Origin: Basidiobolus meristosporus CBS 931.73 | Taxonomy: Eukaryota > Basidiobolomycota > Basidiobolomycetes > Basidiobolales > Basidiobolaceae | Length of the DNA stretch: 64,000 nt | NCBI GenBank assembly: GCA_002104905.1 | Contig: MCFE01000418.1 | Coordinates: 1-64,000 of the forward strand | Reading direction: 5' to 3' | Shown: one piece after another, positions 43,966-56,028 of the stretch | Numbering within the stretch: position 1 is the first letter of the stretch | How the letters are laid out: every line of letters starts with the position of its first letter | Position numbers and translations under genes: made by a program | Notes under the pieces: model-generated | What the model was told of the DNA's origin: nothing | Databases searched by the model: none | The model's input: the letters and a program-made list of their open reading frames with translations, nothing else

Positions 43966-44883
43966 ATGTCGACCACGACCTTTCAGACTCCTAGTGAGGA
44001 GGTTTTGTATTGGAAAACCATGGCTTTGTCCTGGGAAAAGGAGCTCGCCGATACACGGTTAACGTTGGATGATTTCCAGACATCATCAAGAGAGTTGGAA
44101 GAAGAGCTTGAGCGAGAGCTTCACATACTAGAGGAGCAGAATAAAAAACTTAGTACTCAGAACCAAAGTCTGGTCCATGAACTGGACGAGCTCACACAGA
44201 AGCACCAGGCGTCCTGTCTAAGCTCTGGCCAAAGTATATATTCCCTTCAGAAGGAACTAGAGAACCTTCGGGAAGAGTACGACCTATCCCAGCGTAAGGC
44301 TGTCAACCTGGAAATGGATAACGAGGAGCTGGAGAGCTTCAAAAGGGCTGCCCATAGCTCGATACTTGACATGGAGAAGAAATACAACGAGGCACGAGAG
44401 TGGAAGGAGAGGTATGAGCAGGAGAGTAGGAAACGCGGTCAAATGAGGGAGGAAATTCAGAGACTCAAAGATGAGCTTCAGGACTTGGAGAATGAGCTCC
44501 GTGTTGTTCGATCACACTCTCCAATATCACCCGCCCTTAGTCCGACTCCCTTCAACTTCCCGCCAACACCCACTCCCTGCAAAAGAAGCGCTCAGGATTC
44601 GGAGGCACCTGGTACCCATTCGCCTTCTCTATCCCCAACTCCCCCTTCCCCTGTTCCCACGGCGCGCAGGCTGTCTGAGTACCGTAGGAAAGGGGGGAGC
44701 TCAGTAAGCACCCTTCAAGAAATCATGGAGCGAGTCAAGACGCTGGAGAATAGACTGATCTCGTGTCGCACAAGAGTAAAACCATTCTTACCTAACTCAC
44801 ACACTAACCCAACCAAGGCAAGAACTCCCGCCCTACCGCCAGCTGAAGCAGGGGAGATGCTAACACAACCTGGCGTATGGTGA
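43966..44883 (+). CDS. nudE: NudE/NDEL1-type dynein regulator
   Basis: 305 aa, single exon. The start MSTTTFQTPSEEVLYWKTMA fits the family, where a conserved EExxYWK motif opens the coiled coil. The coiled coil runs through residues about 12-185 with the family blocks SSRELEEELERELHILEEQN, then RKAVNLEMDNEELESFKRAA, and RLKDELQDLENEL. NudE binds LIS1 through this part and recruits it to cytoplasmic dynein for nuclear migration and spindle positioning. The C-terminal third is Pro/Ser/Thr-rich, then has a short helix (LQEIMERVKTLENRLISCRT), as in fungal members. It lies tail to tail with the muskelin gene, 611 bases apart. Confidence 0.92.
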   Translation: MSTTTFQTPSEEVLYWKTMALSWEKELADTRLTLDDFQTSSRELEEELERELHILEEQNKKLSTQNQSLVHELDELTQKHQASCLSSGQSIYSLQKELENLREEYDLSQRKAVNLEMDNEELESFKRAAHSSILDMEKKYNEAREWKERYEQESRKRGQMREEIQRLKDELQDLENELRVVRSHSPISPALSPTPFNFPPTPTPCKRSAQDSEAPGTHSPSLSPTPPSPVPTARRLSEYRRKGGSSVSTLQEIMERVKTLENRLISCRTRVKPFLPNSHTNPTKARTPALPPAEAGEMLTQPGVW

Positions 44884-45159
44884 CTAATAGGGTGGGTTTG
44901 ATGGGGGTATCTTGCACTCCATCGATTTGTGCACATAGTCGAAGTTGTTATTATTTCATCAGTTTGTGGTTCCCCTAACCAATCCCTTGATATCCAATAA
45001 TTTCCACGTCACAGTATCAGGTGGACGATTGATGATTCCGAGCCCATTGGTGCCACTGAAGCAGTGTGGATCTGCCTAGAGCAATCGTGGAATCCACATC
45101 CAAGAGGAAACCAGCGCGCAGTCCACCGCCTAACCTATCGTTAACCCTAGAGACCACTA

Positions 45160-45285
45160 TGTTGCTTCGTAACGCATTTAACAAATAGACACACATAATA
45201 CCCCCAGTCACTTGGCACCATGTTGCTTCGTAACGCATTTAATAAATAGACACACACACACAATACCTCCAGTCACTTGAGCAAA
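45160..45285. repeat. Direct duplication of about 62 bp
   Basis: The segment CCATGTTGCTTCGTAACGCATTTAxCAAATAGACACACA... at about 45160 is repeated directly at about 45219. Small differences occur, including an expanded CA run in the second copy. Confidence 0.85.
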
Positions 45286-45401
45286 CAATTTATGGTGAGC
45301 GTAACCTTTTGGTGGCAATGAATAGAATAGGAGGGGGGATAGACATATGGAGAAGTGCGGAATGAGCGTTGAATATCGTGCAAAAAGGTACACATGAACA
45401 A

Positions 45402-45427
45402 GGGGATGGGGATGGGGATGGGGATGG
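45402..45427 (+). repeat. GGGGAT array, potential G-quadruplex
   Basis: Four consecutive GGGGAT units followed by GG give four runs of four guanines with two-base loops. It lies about 70 bases beyond the muskelin stop codon, on the strand opposite to muskelin transcription. Confidence 0.8.
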
Positions 45428-45494
45428 AGATTAAGTGATATATAAGGTATGTACACGTTACATACAATGTCGATCCGGTGGAACGAAGGGTCGC

Positions 45495-48666
<3,172 letters not shown>

Positions 48667-49169
48667 GAAGTAGAAAATACGGGAAGACGGGAGATAGGAA
48701 TGTAGACTTCAGCGCTCCAGAGAAATACCAAAAGTGTATTGTTACAAGAATGAACGGAGATATGAATTTAGGAAAGTTTGGACGCAACTCTCATGTATTC
48801 GTCAATCCAAGCATTAATGGATTGGCTGATCTTCATGGATCATATTGGCCCAATCTAGTATTATTTCAGCACAATGGATGGCGGCGCGGGCAGCTCGATG
48901 CGAATGCGCTGATTCAGGCCTCAGTCCCCGGCACCCCTCAACCTCGTGACATCCACATTGCACTGATTTCGCAACCAACCCAGTGATCAGATTGCTACCT
49001 GGATTACATAATAGATTATATTACGAGCTGATCCCGCGTCCTGATCCCGCGTCCTGATCCAGCTAACCATTTCATTAAGCTTAATACATTTATTCTCCCA
49101 AGTTAGTGTACAATATTAGTGCAGTATTAGTGCAATATTAGCGCAGTATCCAGTGCCGATTCCCATCCA
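48667..49169. other. Intergenic, no gene seen
   Basis: The ORF 48750-48986 plus has no support. Short repeats (GATCCCGCGTCCT twice at about 49023-49050, and AxTATTAGTGCA three times at about 49107-49145) lie near the 3' end of the pseudouridine synthase gene. Confidence 0.5.
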
Positions 49170-50624
49170 CTAACTGGATGCCTCTTTGGCCTGACGCTTC
49201 GCATTATAACGCGCGTTCAGTATATCAAATGGCTCTTGACGCTGTCTCTGAATCATGGGGATGTACTTATTTAAGCGCAGCTCGCGGCCTCCTCCCAATA
49301 TGACATTGGTCCCAGTGGCTTTGACCTTGCCGGAGCCTAGATGCTCGCTCCACGTACACGGTGTTTGATCGGCAGGTTTGACCAGCAGGGAGCCAAGCTC
49401 TTTATACATGGTTGAGAACATCAGCGTTTGGGTGGTATGGGTATACCACTGCTCGACGATATGTTTGTGAAGGCGAGACAGACCCAGCATGTCTTTGTTG
49501 CTGCTAAATTGCCAGTCCAGTCCGTCAAACTGACAATCATACAACACCAAGGGGATGTCGCTAGCCATTTCGTAGTTTGGCTTTGAGGGTAGCGTATCAA
49601 CGTCTAACATCTGTTGAACAATGGAGGGTTGCTCCAGCCCTTGGCCAACGTTGAATAGCACTGCCATCATACAACGCACCTGATGCCAAAGGAACGCTGT
49701 CCCGGTCAGATTCAACTCGTAGAGCTCCAGTTCGGGTGAGGAAAAGTTCATCCCTTCCACTCGCTTTATATCAGCCTCGAGGACGGTCCTTTCATAATTG
49801 ACGATTTGCTTGGCAGGATCGATCTTGCAGAAGTTTCGGAAGTCATGGGAGCCAAGGAACATTTTGGCCCCTTCCCTCATTTTCTCAACGTCAAGCCCTC
49901 CCTTAGCAAAAAAGTACTTGTATTTTCTGGAACGACAATCGAACCGAGCGTTAAAGGAATCTTCGGCGGGTGACCAGGCAACGACTCGCACATCGCTTGG
50001 AAGTTGCTTGTTGATCAAATCTACATACGCTATTTCGTCTATTTCGGTTCGTCTATCTCTACTCTCATCTTGTGGAATGTTGGACCTAACATCGAGTGCT
50101 ATCACCTGACCCAGGCCACTTACGCCTTTGTCGGTTCGTCCGCAGCGAGAGTAGTTACAGGTTGCGGGATCGGCAATAAGCCTGGCCGCTAGCAGCGCAC
50201 GGAACAATTGGTCCTCGACAGTTTCAACTGTCCCTTTTTCTCCCTGACTAGCAAAGCCATAATAATTCCAGCCAAAATAGGCCACCTTTAGGGCAATGTG
50301 ACGCTTGGGATACTTAGTGATGTCGAAAGGACGCTGTTCCTTTTTCACCTTCTTACTTTTCGGCCGAGGGGAGTTTTCGGAGGAGGGGAGTTCATGTTTA
50401 CGCGACTTTGCCGGTGCTTCAACCGAAGAATCGACCTTGGTCTTGGGGGTCGCTGAATGCTCCCGTTGCTCGTATTCCAAAAGTTTCTCTATCAACTTCT
50501 CCTTCGACCAGGAGTCGTACTTTCCAGGGATAGAGGTTGACATACTTCTATACCTTGTTATGGAAGGGAGCAAATGAAGGTTCACGAGGTGGGCCAGTGG
50601 TCTTGACAGTATAAACCTGTGCAT
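49170..50624 (-). CDS. DEG1: tRNA pseudouridine synthase, PUS3/Deg1 type
   Basis: 484 aa, single exon. TruA-family enzymes of this type convert uridine 38 and 39 in the tRNA anticodon stem to pseudouridine. Catalytic Asp165 lies in YSRCGRTDKGVSG. Other landmarks are RHIALKVAYFGWNYYGFASQ (110-129), FNARFDCRSRKYKYFF, GSHDFRNFCKIDPAKQ and FLWHQVRCMMAVLF. An N-terminal WSKEKLIEKLLEYEQRE helix typical of PUS3 and a Lys-rich linker precede the catalytic domain. The first 27 residues are hydrophobic and basic (MHRFILSRPLAHLVNLHLL) and could target mitochondria. Starting at Met28 (MSTSIPGKYDSWS) would give the cytosolic/nuclear form. Unlike its neighbours it has no intron. Confidence 0.95.
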   Translation of the reverse strand: MHRFILSRPLAHLVNLHLLPSITRYRSMSTSIPGKYDSWSKEKLIEKLLEYEQREHSATPKTKVDSSVEAPAKSRKHELPSSENSPRPKSKKVKKEQRPFDITKYPKRHIALKVAYFGWNYYGFASQGEKGTVETVEDQLFRALLAARLIADPATCNYSRCGRTDKGVSGLGQVIALDVRSNIPQDESRDRRTEIDEIAYVDLINKQLPSDVRVVAWSPAEDSFNARFDCRSRKYKYFFAKGGLDVEKMREGAKMFLGSHDFRNFCKIDPAKQIVNYERTVLEADIKRVEGMNFSSPELELYELNLTGTAFLWHQVRCMMAVLFNVGQGLEQPSIVQQMLDVDTLPSKPNYEMASDIPLVLYDCQFDGLDWQFSSNKDMLGLSRLHKHIVEQWYTHTTQTLMFSTMYKELGSLLVKPADQTPCTWSEHLGSGKVKATGTNVILGGGRELRLNKYIPMIQRQRQEPFDILNARYNAKRQAKEASS

Positions 50625-50730
50625 TGTTCACACAAACCGACGGCCGAAAAAAAAACTGGTGTTGATCACACTGAATTTTTATTAATTTATCAACAATATC
50701 TATATGAAATCTCGGTTCGGCAGCATGGGA

Positions 50731-51529
50731 TTAATCTACAAAATTCAACATTAGCTCAGTGGTGAGTGGGGTGATAGGCGATCGGGGAGCTTACAGCAGC
50801 AAGTGCAGTCGAATGGGCAGTCTTCCGTATCTGCGCAGTCGTGAGTAAGCAATTTTATAAGGCCAAGTGGACATAAGTGACATGATTACCTCCACCGGTA
50901 CCAATGTTGAGCTCGGTAGTGTCGAAAACTGGATATCCCTCCTCAGTGGTTTTTCCTTTTATCCGAAAGCGTTCAATATCAGCGAAGAAACATACAAATC
51001 CATGTATGCACATACTTCCTTGTTTTCCACGACTATCTGAAAATCCATCTTCGTCGTTGATGCGAAGATCTTTCTTGCTCTGCTTTGCCGCCTTCTTGTC
51101 GGGATCAACAAACACCACCTCCTTGGCTTTACTACTCTTCGAGCTGCCCTCTTTTTTCTCTGCCTTTTCCTCGACCTTGGAGGCACTGTTATCGCTTGCT
51201 AGGCTTTTGTTTCCCTTCGCAGCAAAGATATCGTCAATCTCATCAGCTTCATGTGTTGGGCAACAGAACAGTCAACAAAAGTGGCAAACAGCATAACGTA
51301 TAAGCGGTACACCGACCTTTTCGCTTTTTCCCCTCGGCATCGTTTGTAGGCTTACCCTTGGACGCGAAAATGTCGTCTATCTCACTCGTGGCTAGAAAGT
51401 AGTGAAGGCGAAGGGTGAGAAAATCAACTGCGAACGAGTACACTGCATCCCTCTATAACGAGCCATACTAGGGTTTTGCTTTGGTTTTTCCGCCTTCTTC
51501 TCGGGTGCTTTATTTTTCGGCTTCGCCAT
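50731..51529 (-). CDS. DUF1764 family protein
   Basis: Six exons: 51469-51529, 51317-51391, 51016-51246, 50890-50955, 50795-50830 and 50731-50735. They give 157 aa. The family signature is the C-terminal DGFSDSRGKQ, then EEGYPVFDTTELNIGTGG and DTEDCPFDCTCC, and the protein stops directly after it. The function of the family is unknown to me. Upstream is a Lys/Ala/Glu-rich, disordered region with two copies of EIDDIFAxKG, one at the start of exon 2 and one at the start of exon 3, which suggests exon duplication. The last coding exon holds only five bases including the stop. Without it the frame would read through a GTAAGC donor. Exon borders follow splice signals and phase. Confidence 0.85.
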
Positions 51530-51901
51530 AACTAACTAGATCGATCCACAAGGAATCCCATATCGCCAGCCTCCATTATAACCACACTCCCCGATGACCT
51601 GTGTGGAATTTTTTGATCCACCGAAAATTTCCCATTTTCTTTCCAATTGAAAAGCTGGCCAATACATGGTGTTTATGTCTGTGGTTCAATACTCTTGAAA
51701 ATGCGTATATTGGTGGTTAAATACTCTTGAAAGCGCTTATATTGGTGGTTAAATACTCTTGACAGCGCTTATATTGGTGGTTAAACGCTCGTGTTGACCC
51801 AGAGCCGAGGCTAGATCTATATATGGACATGGGGATGAATTAGGGAATTCCATCTTGGGAATATAAACAAAAGGACATGAAAAAGGCTGGAACTATCGTT
51901 T
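51530..51901. other. Intergenic with a 32-bp minisatellite
   Basis: Between two minus-strand genes. It contains the promoter of the DUF1764 gene and the tandem array at 51681-51790. Confidence 0.5.
51681..51790. repeat. Tandem repeat, 32-bp unit, about 3.4 copies
   Basis: Unit ATATTGGTGGTTAAATACTC followed by TTGAAAGCGCTT. The first copy is more diverged (GTGGTTCAATACTCTTGAAA). The last is truncated at TGGTTAAACGCTC. Confidence 0.85.
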
Positions 51902-52621
51902 CTATATACAAAAGACAGGGTTGAGGGAGCAATCAAAGTCGGAATCGGGTGGAGCCGGGTACTGAGAGGGTTTGGAAGACTGGGGAGACTGGTTGGGAGT
52001 TGCCATGTAGCTTTCGTCAGAATCAGAATTGGTGTCGGAATCAGCATCGGCCTCATTCAAGATATACTCGATGGACATGCGCCTCTTTAGCCTCTCCTCC
52101 TTGTTTTTGAGAGGGAGATAGAGCTCGACGTATATCCAAAGAGTAGTGAGCGTGCTCCAGCGATTTAGGATGGGGAGTGCTAGGGCCGTAGGGAGGGTCG
52201 TCAGAAGGGCCTCAACTAGTGAGAAGGGGAGGATTGAGCGAAACAATGCGACCGACCAGGTGGGGTTCAGTCTGCTGAAAAGCTCCAAGGAGATCCCAAT
52301 CGTGGTGTCGCATACGTCTAGTTGACGCATGTACGACTCAACCAAGGGCAAGACGAACTCGTCGTATGTCTTGTGAGGGGCAGTGCATTGGATCAAGTGC
52401 TCAGCATGGCTTAGCTGGCGCCTGCATAAGGAGCACTCGCCTGATGGGACAGCAAGTGTCCACAGCTTGTCCCAGAATTTCTTCAACGCAAAGCTCTTCA
52501 AGGTGGAAGAATCAACCGGGATCAGGTCGGGGTGGTCAGGCAACAAGAAATCATTGTGGGTCAGGATCTTGAACGAATACTGTATCTCTTCAAAGACGCT
52601 AATTTTGCACATCGTGAACAA
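51902..52621 (-). CDS. Protein with a reverse-transcriptase-type zinc-binding domain, probably a host gene
   Basis: 239 aa, single exon. Residues about 45-110 (FALKKFWDKLWTLAVPSGEC, then SLCRRQLSHAEHLIQC) show the Trp-rich run followed by CxxC...H(x)4C. This is the pattern of the zf-RVT domain at the C-terminus of LINE reverse transcriptases. Helical sequence follows to about 180, then an acidic Ser-rich tail (EADADSDTNSDSDESY). No RT core is present upstream. Codon composition and CpG content match the host genes, not the transposons. It could be a domesticated LINE C-terminus or a member of a fungal hypothetical family sharing the fold. The function is unknown. Confidence 0.6.
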   Translation of the reverse strand: MFTMCKISVFEEIQYSFKILTHNDFLLPDHPDLIPVDSSTLKSFALKKFWDKLWTLAVPSGECSLCRRQLSHAEHLIQCTAPHKTYDEFVLPLVESYMRQLDVCDTTIGISLELFSRLNPTWSVALFRSILPFSLVEALLTTLPTALALPILNRWSTLTTLWIYVELYLPLKNKEERLKRRMSIEYILNEADADSDTNSDSDESYMATPNQSPQSSKPSQYPAPPDSDFDCSLNPVFCI

Positions 52622-52868
52622 TGAATTTCTCCCTGGCCTCTGCTCACATTTAAATAAGCCATTTCCACGGGTTTGTCCGCAAGCATTGATTTCACCAAGC
52701 TACTCTAGACAGTCAAGTGGTCACCAGGATAAAGCAAGTCATGGAGTTGCATCCAGATCACATTGATTCGGGATCGTTAGGATCATCTTTGCCTCATACA
52801 GCGAAACATTTGATCTGGACTTGGGGTTAGGCCGTTCCTACCCGCCCACTCCACATTTATTTATAAGT

Positions 52869-53670
52869 TTACAAATCAAAATCAGACTCGGCCTCGGTTC
52901 TGGTGGAGATTTCAGAGTCGTACTCCACATCCGAATACCTCCCGCCTACTCGTATTTCGTCGTCATTCATCACCTCCCCAATTCTTGGACCACTCATGAA
53001 CGCGTGTGGTAGAGTAGCTCCCTTCTGGAGGCCTTTGCTCTCACTATGATGCGCATTTGGTGTGTAGTTCAGTTGCACAAGCCTCTGGGCCAACGCAACC
53101 AATTGTGCAAACGCCTCCGTGGATAATGGGGGCGAGTTTGGAAATAGCTGCTGTATCATGAATCGCATTTCTTGATCTGAGCCGCCGGTGTTGACGAATA
53201 GGTCCACTATCTCCCCGGTTAGGATCCGGATTTGCTCCTGGGTCGGAGGCAGTTTTCGGGCCCATATCTCTCGTTTGATTAGTTCGCAGAGTGCGTTGTA
53301 CGTACGATCATGGTCCCCTTCCCTAGGCGTAAAGATAATCCGCTCCATAAGGTCGGCATCGCTTGAGTGGCGCGGTCGCCCAAAGGGGGTCTCTTTACCG
53401 TTAGGTATTGGGTAGGGAGCATTCCGATGCTTCTCCTGCAAAGCAGATACGCTGTGACGCCGTCTCTGTTGTTGCTGCGAACCCGAGTTCGACGATAGGA
53501 ATTCCCGAGGGTGAGCATGCACTGCTCGAGTCCCGAAATCCCTAAAACATCCAACTGATTAAAGTGCAAGAAGCACACTTGGGGTAAATAGAGTAATACT
53601 ACCTAGGATTTATGTGGCCATTTAGTGAGTTGAGTTCGTGCTTTTCTCCTGCTGCATAGATATCTTCCAT
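52869..53670 (-). CDS. Hypothetical protein, two exons
   Basis: Exons 53603-53670 and 52869-53541 (61-nt intron, GT-AG) give 246 aa. The start MEDIYAAGEKHELNSLNGHI is the first Met that joins in frame to exon 2. A Ser/Gln/Arg-rich N-terminal part (SSNSGSQQQQRRR) precedes a probably folded helical region at residues about 95-180 (REGDHDRTYNALCELIKREI, EQIRILTGEIVDLFVNTGG, MRFMIQQLF). The tail is acidic and ends EAESDFDL. No family recognised. Its C-terminal acidic tail (DSDFDCSL-like) resembles that of the neighbour at 51902 only superficially. Confidence 0.7.
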
Positions 53671-54090
53671 ACTGTTCTGAAATAAGGGGATAAAATTGTT
53701 CTTGGCCTGGCTGTCTGTTCGTTGTATTGAGGGCACAAGAATAGCCTGTCACATGGTTAACTGAAACGCCACCAATGCAGACTTTCCCATTAACCGACTA
53801 ATTTGGATTAATCGACTCGGGATGGTGACATGGCAAAAAGCGATCACTGGTCGAATATCTGTCCAGCACATGTAGACATCCATCCAAGTCATACATACAT
53901 ACACAAACACATTCACAATAACAACGTTTGGCTAGCATTCAATGGCAGTGTAGGCAAGCAACTTCCAACTAGCATTCAACAACAGGAGCAACTTCCAGCT
54001 AGCTTTCAACAGGAGCAACTTCCAGCTAGCTTTCAACAGGAGCATGTATGTGTAGGTGTACATATACGTGTACAATAGCAACAGATTTAT
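53671..54090. other. Intergenic with a 27-bp tandem repeat
   Basis: Downstream of eS26 and upstream of the two-exon hypothetical. The ORF 53830-54078 plus reads through the repeat array (QQEQLPASF repeats) and has no other support. Confidence 0.5.
53950..54045 (+). repeat. Tandem repeat, 27-bp unit, about three copies
   Basis: Unit GAGCAACTTCCAGCTAGCTT followed by TCAACAG. The first copy is CAACTTCCAACTAGCATTCA. The unit length is a multiple of three, which keeps the plus-strand frame open by chance. Confidence 0.85.
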
Positions 54091-54509
54091 TTAAGCAGAT
54101 TTGGCGGGGTTGACCTTCTTGCCATCTTTGTCGAAGCGGAATCTGGGAGGAGGGGTTCTGATTCTGCGACCAACGGCTGAACGGACACGAACAATGTGTT
54201 GGTGAATGGCGCAAGAGACACAGTAATGAAGCTTGACGTAAAGCTTGGGAAGGGCATATTCAGCATAGACGGAGGCCTCCTTCAAATCTCTAACAGCGGC
54301 GGATTCAACCATGTTACGGATGGTGAAGCGCTTGATAGCCTTATCCTTGGGAACGCAACGAGCGCAGTTGACACAACGAACGGGCTTGACGTGGCCACGT
54401 CCACTCTTGTTACGTCCGTGATTTCTTCTTTTGGTAGTCTAGAGGAGTGGGCAAAGTGGTTAGACGACTGGGACGGGGGGCATCCATCCGTTAGTAGTGA
54501 GCTTACCAT
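54091..54509 (-). CDS. RPS26: Small-subunit ribosomal protein eS26
   Basis: Two coding exons: 54507-54509 (only the ATG) and 54091-54438, with a 68-nt intron, giving 116 aa. The mature sequence begins [16 protein letters not shown], as in other eukaryotes, which fixes the start and the splice. [11 protein letters not shown] supplies zinc ligands. [19 protein letters not shown] and [17 protein letters not shown] are near-invariant in the family, as is RTPPPRFR close to the end. The protein sits at the mRNA exit channel of the 40S subunit. The intron directly after the start codon is a common arrangement for fungal ribosomal-protein genes. Confidence 0.97.
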
Positions 54510-54711
54510 CCTGTCACCAAGCTTTCGATCGTTGGAAAAGGGGGATTTTCTTGGAGTTGCCGCACAATTTATTATACAATCCCCACGTGGAATGGGCACT
54601 CTCACCGATGAATTAGATTCTCGACCCCTGTATTCCATCGGATGCTAGCCCAATCAGAATCATTTGGAGATCTCAAGGAATGATGTGGTGAACGCTCTCC
54701 AATCTACGCCC

Positions 54712-55095
54712 TTATGCTTGGTGTAGAGTGATCAACCGCAACATCTCCCCTCCAAGCTTGCAGTTGCTGAACTTGATGGTTTCTGGCTTGCAGTAGAGCA
54801 TGCTAGCTCCAATGATCTTCCTCCACATGTCCTGCGAGCAGCCAGAGTTAGGCTCTATCATGGAAAACTGGTTCCAGCCGCCCTGGTTCAGCCCGATATA
54901 GTCGGCGGCTTGGTGCAGTCGTTCCATATCTTCCTTACTACCTGGCAGGCAGGATACATAACATTCCTGGTATCTACCTGTGATAGGTCGGCAACTACCA
55001 CTGAACTCAAAGGTTAAGTTAGCCACACTGATGTAGGCACTCATTAGTAGTATACTAAGTCTAAGCCCAAGCCTAAGCCAGATTCTCTTGTGCAT
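54712..55095 (-). CDS. Small secreted cysteine-containing protein
   Basis: 127 aa, single exon. An N-terminal basic plus hydrophobic segment (MHKRIWLRLGLRLSILLMSA) is a signal peptide or anchor with likely cleavage near residue 25. The mature part has six cysteines (in GSCRP, QECYVSCLPG, SGCSQ, LYCKPE, NCKLGG), an even number suited to disulfides. No family recognised. The TATA box lies 37-43 bases upstream. It is the last gene before the transposon-rich DNA resumes. Effector-like by size and composition, which is inference only. Confidence 0.72.
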   Translation of the reverse strand: MHKRIWLRLGLRLSILLMSAYISVANLTFEFSGSCRPITGRYQECYVSCLPGSKEDMERLHQAADYIGLNQGGWNQFSMIEPNSGCSQDMWRKIIGASMLYCKPETIKFSNCKLGGEMLRLITLHQA

Positions 55096-55131
55096 TCTCC
55101 TCGCAACCTGCTCCTCACCGGCCCTCGTCTC

Positions 55132-55138
55132 ATTTATA
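55132..55138 (-). promoter_or_regulatory. TATA box of the small secreted gene
   Basis: TATAAAT in gene sense (within ACTATAAATGAG), 37-43 bases upstream of the ATG at 55095. Confidence 0.6.
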
Positions 55139-55697
55139 GTACCGGCAGTTCAAACACAGTCAGGACAATGTTTCCGAGTATCAGACCAGGCATATTGGAT
55201 GTTTGAGCTGATACTGCTAAATTTATGTCGGAGTGTTGTTACAGGTATGTTCACTTGATTATTGCTAAATATAGCGATGTGTTTGGTTCTAAATTGTGAT
55301 TCTGTATATACTCCAAACAAAATATATCACCAGATAACAGTTTAGAATAACTTCCCTATATATTCATAAATAAGCTGGAATAATAATTGCTACTTGCAGC
55401 CACTGAACTCCATTGATATGTTGTGTGGGAGAAAGGTAACAATTTGTTGATTTTGGCATTTGCAGTAACAACATACTTGTCTTCTGTAGCCAGAATTCTT
55501 GGAGCTAAGGAAAATTGTTTCCTTGCTGGTTGATCCATTATTAAAACAAAGCCCATTGTGAATCTGTTCTACTGAACAGTGAATCTACTGATAATTGTTG
55601 TTTAAAGTGTATCCTTTTGTGATATAAATCAACAACTGAGCCATAACAAGCATTGTAAGCCCAAGTTGTTATACATTTTGTAATTACACCTAAGTAT
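55139..55697. other. Island edge: AT-rich sequence with an LTR fragment
   Basis: CpG frequency falls at about 55.2 kb. A short open frame at 55356-55556 minus is not recognised. Bases 55668-55695 (TGTTATACATTTTGTAATTA...) resemble the first about 30 bases of the copia C LTR in plus orientation. This suggests that the following reverse LTR inserted into an older one. Confidence 0.45.
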
Positions 55698-56028
55698 TGT
55701 TGTAATAATTTTGGAGATATTCAAAGTGATTGGGAGAACAGGTAGATTATGTGGTTTTCACTTAATAATTCATTAAATGTAAAAGTAGTATTTATACTTT
55801 TACATGCTCTTGGCATTATAACTATGTTAAATAGGCTACAGAAGATCCCAAAAACATGTGTGCAAAGTTTGGGGCTGTTTGGACAACTTTGAGAATTTTT
55901 ATGTTCTGCATATATATTCTAAGTAAATTCCAACAAGGAATTTGATCAATATTCCCTAGGATTGGAAGGTAATGACACAAGTCACCAAGTTAAATGAATA
56001 TTTAGGTGGAATTACAAGTTTTACAATA
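55698..56028 (-). repeat. Copia C family LTR, 3' LTR of a truncated minus-strand element
   Basis: 331 bases aligning with the reverse of 60377-60725, with a deletion of about 18 bases around 55905 (the GGTACCTGG region is lost). Copia RNase H sequence on the same strand ends just outside it, so it is the 3' LTR. Confidence 0.85.

Larger units (their letters stand above)
44884..45494. other. Convergent intergenic region between NudE and muskelin, with repeats
   Basis: Holds a direct repeat of about 62 bases (45160-45280) and a G-rich array (45402-45427). No gene seen. Confidence 0.55.

Noticed and set aside
45402-45427. Telomere-like repeat
   Set aside because: GGGGAT is not the usual fungal TTAGGG, the array is only four units long and lies between two genes.
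53830-54078. 82-aa plus-strand ORF with QLPASFQQE repeats
   Set aside because: Chance frame through a 27-bp tandem repeat whose unit is a multiple of three.
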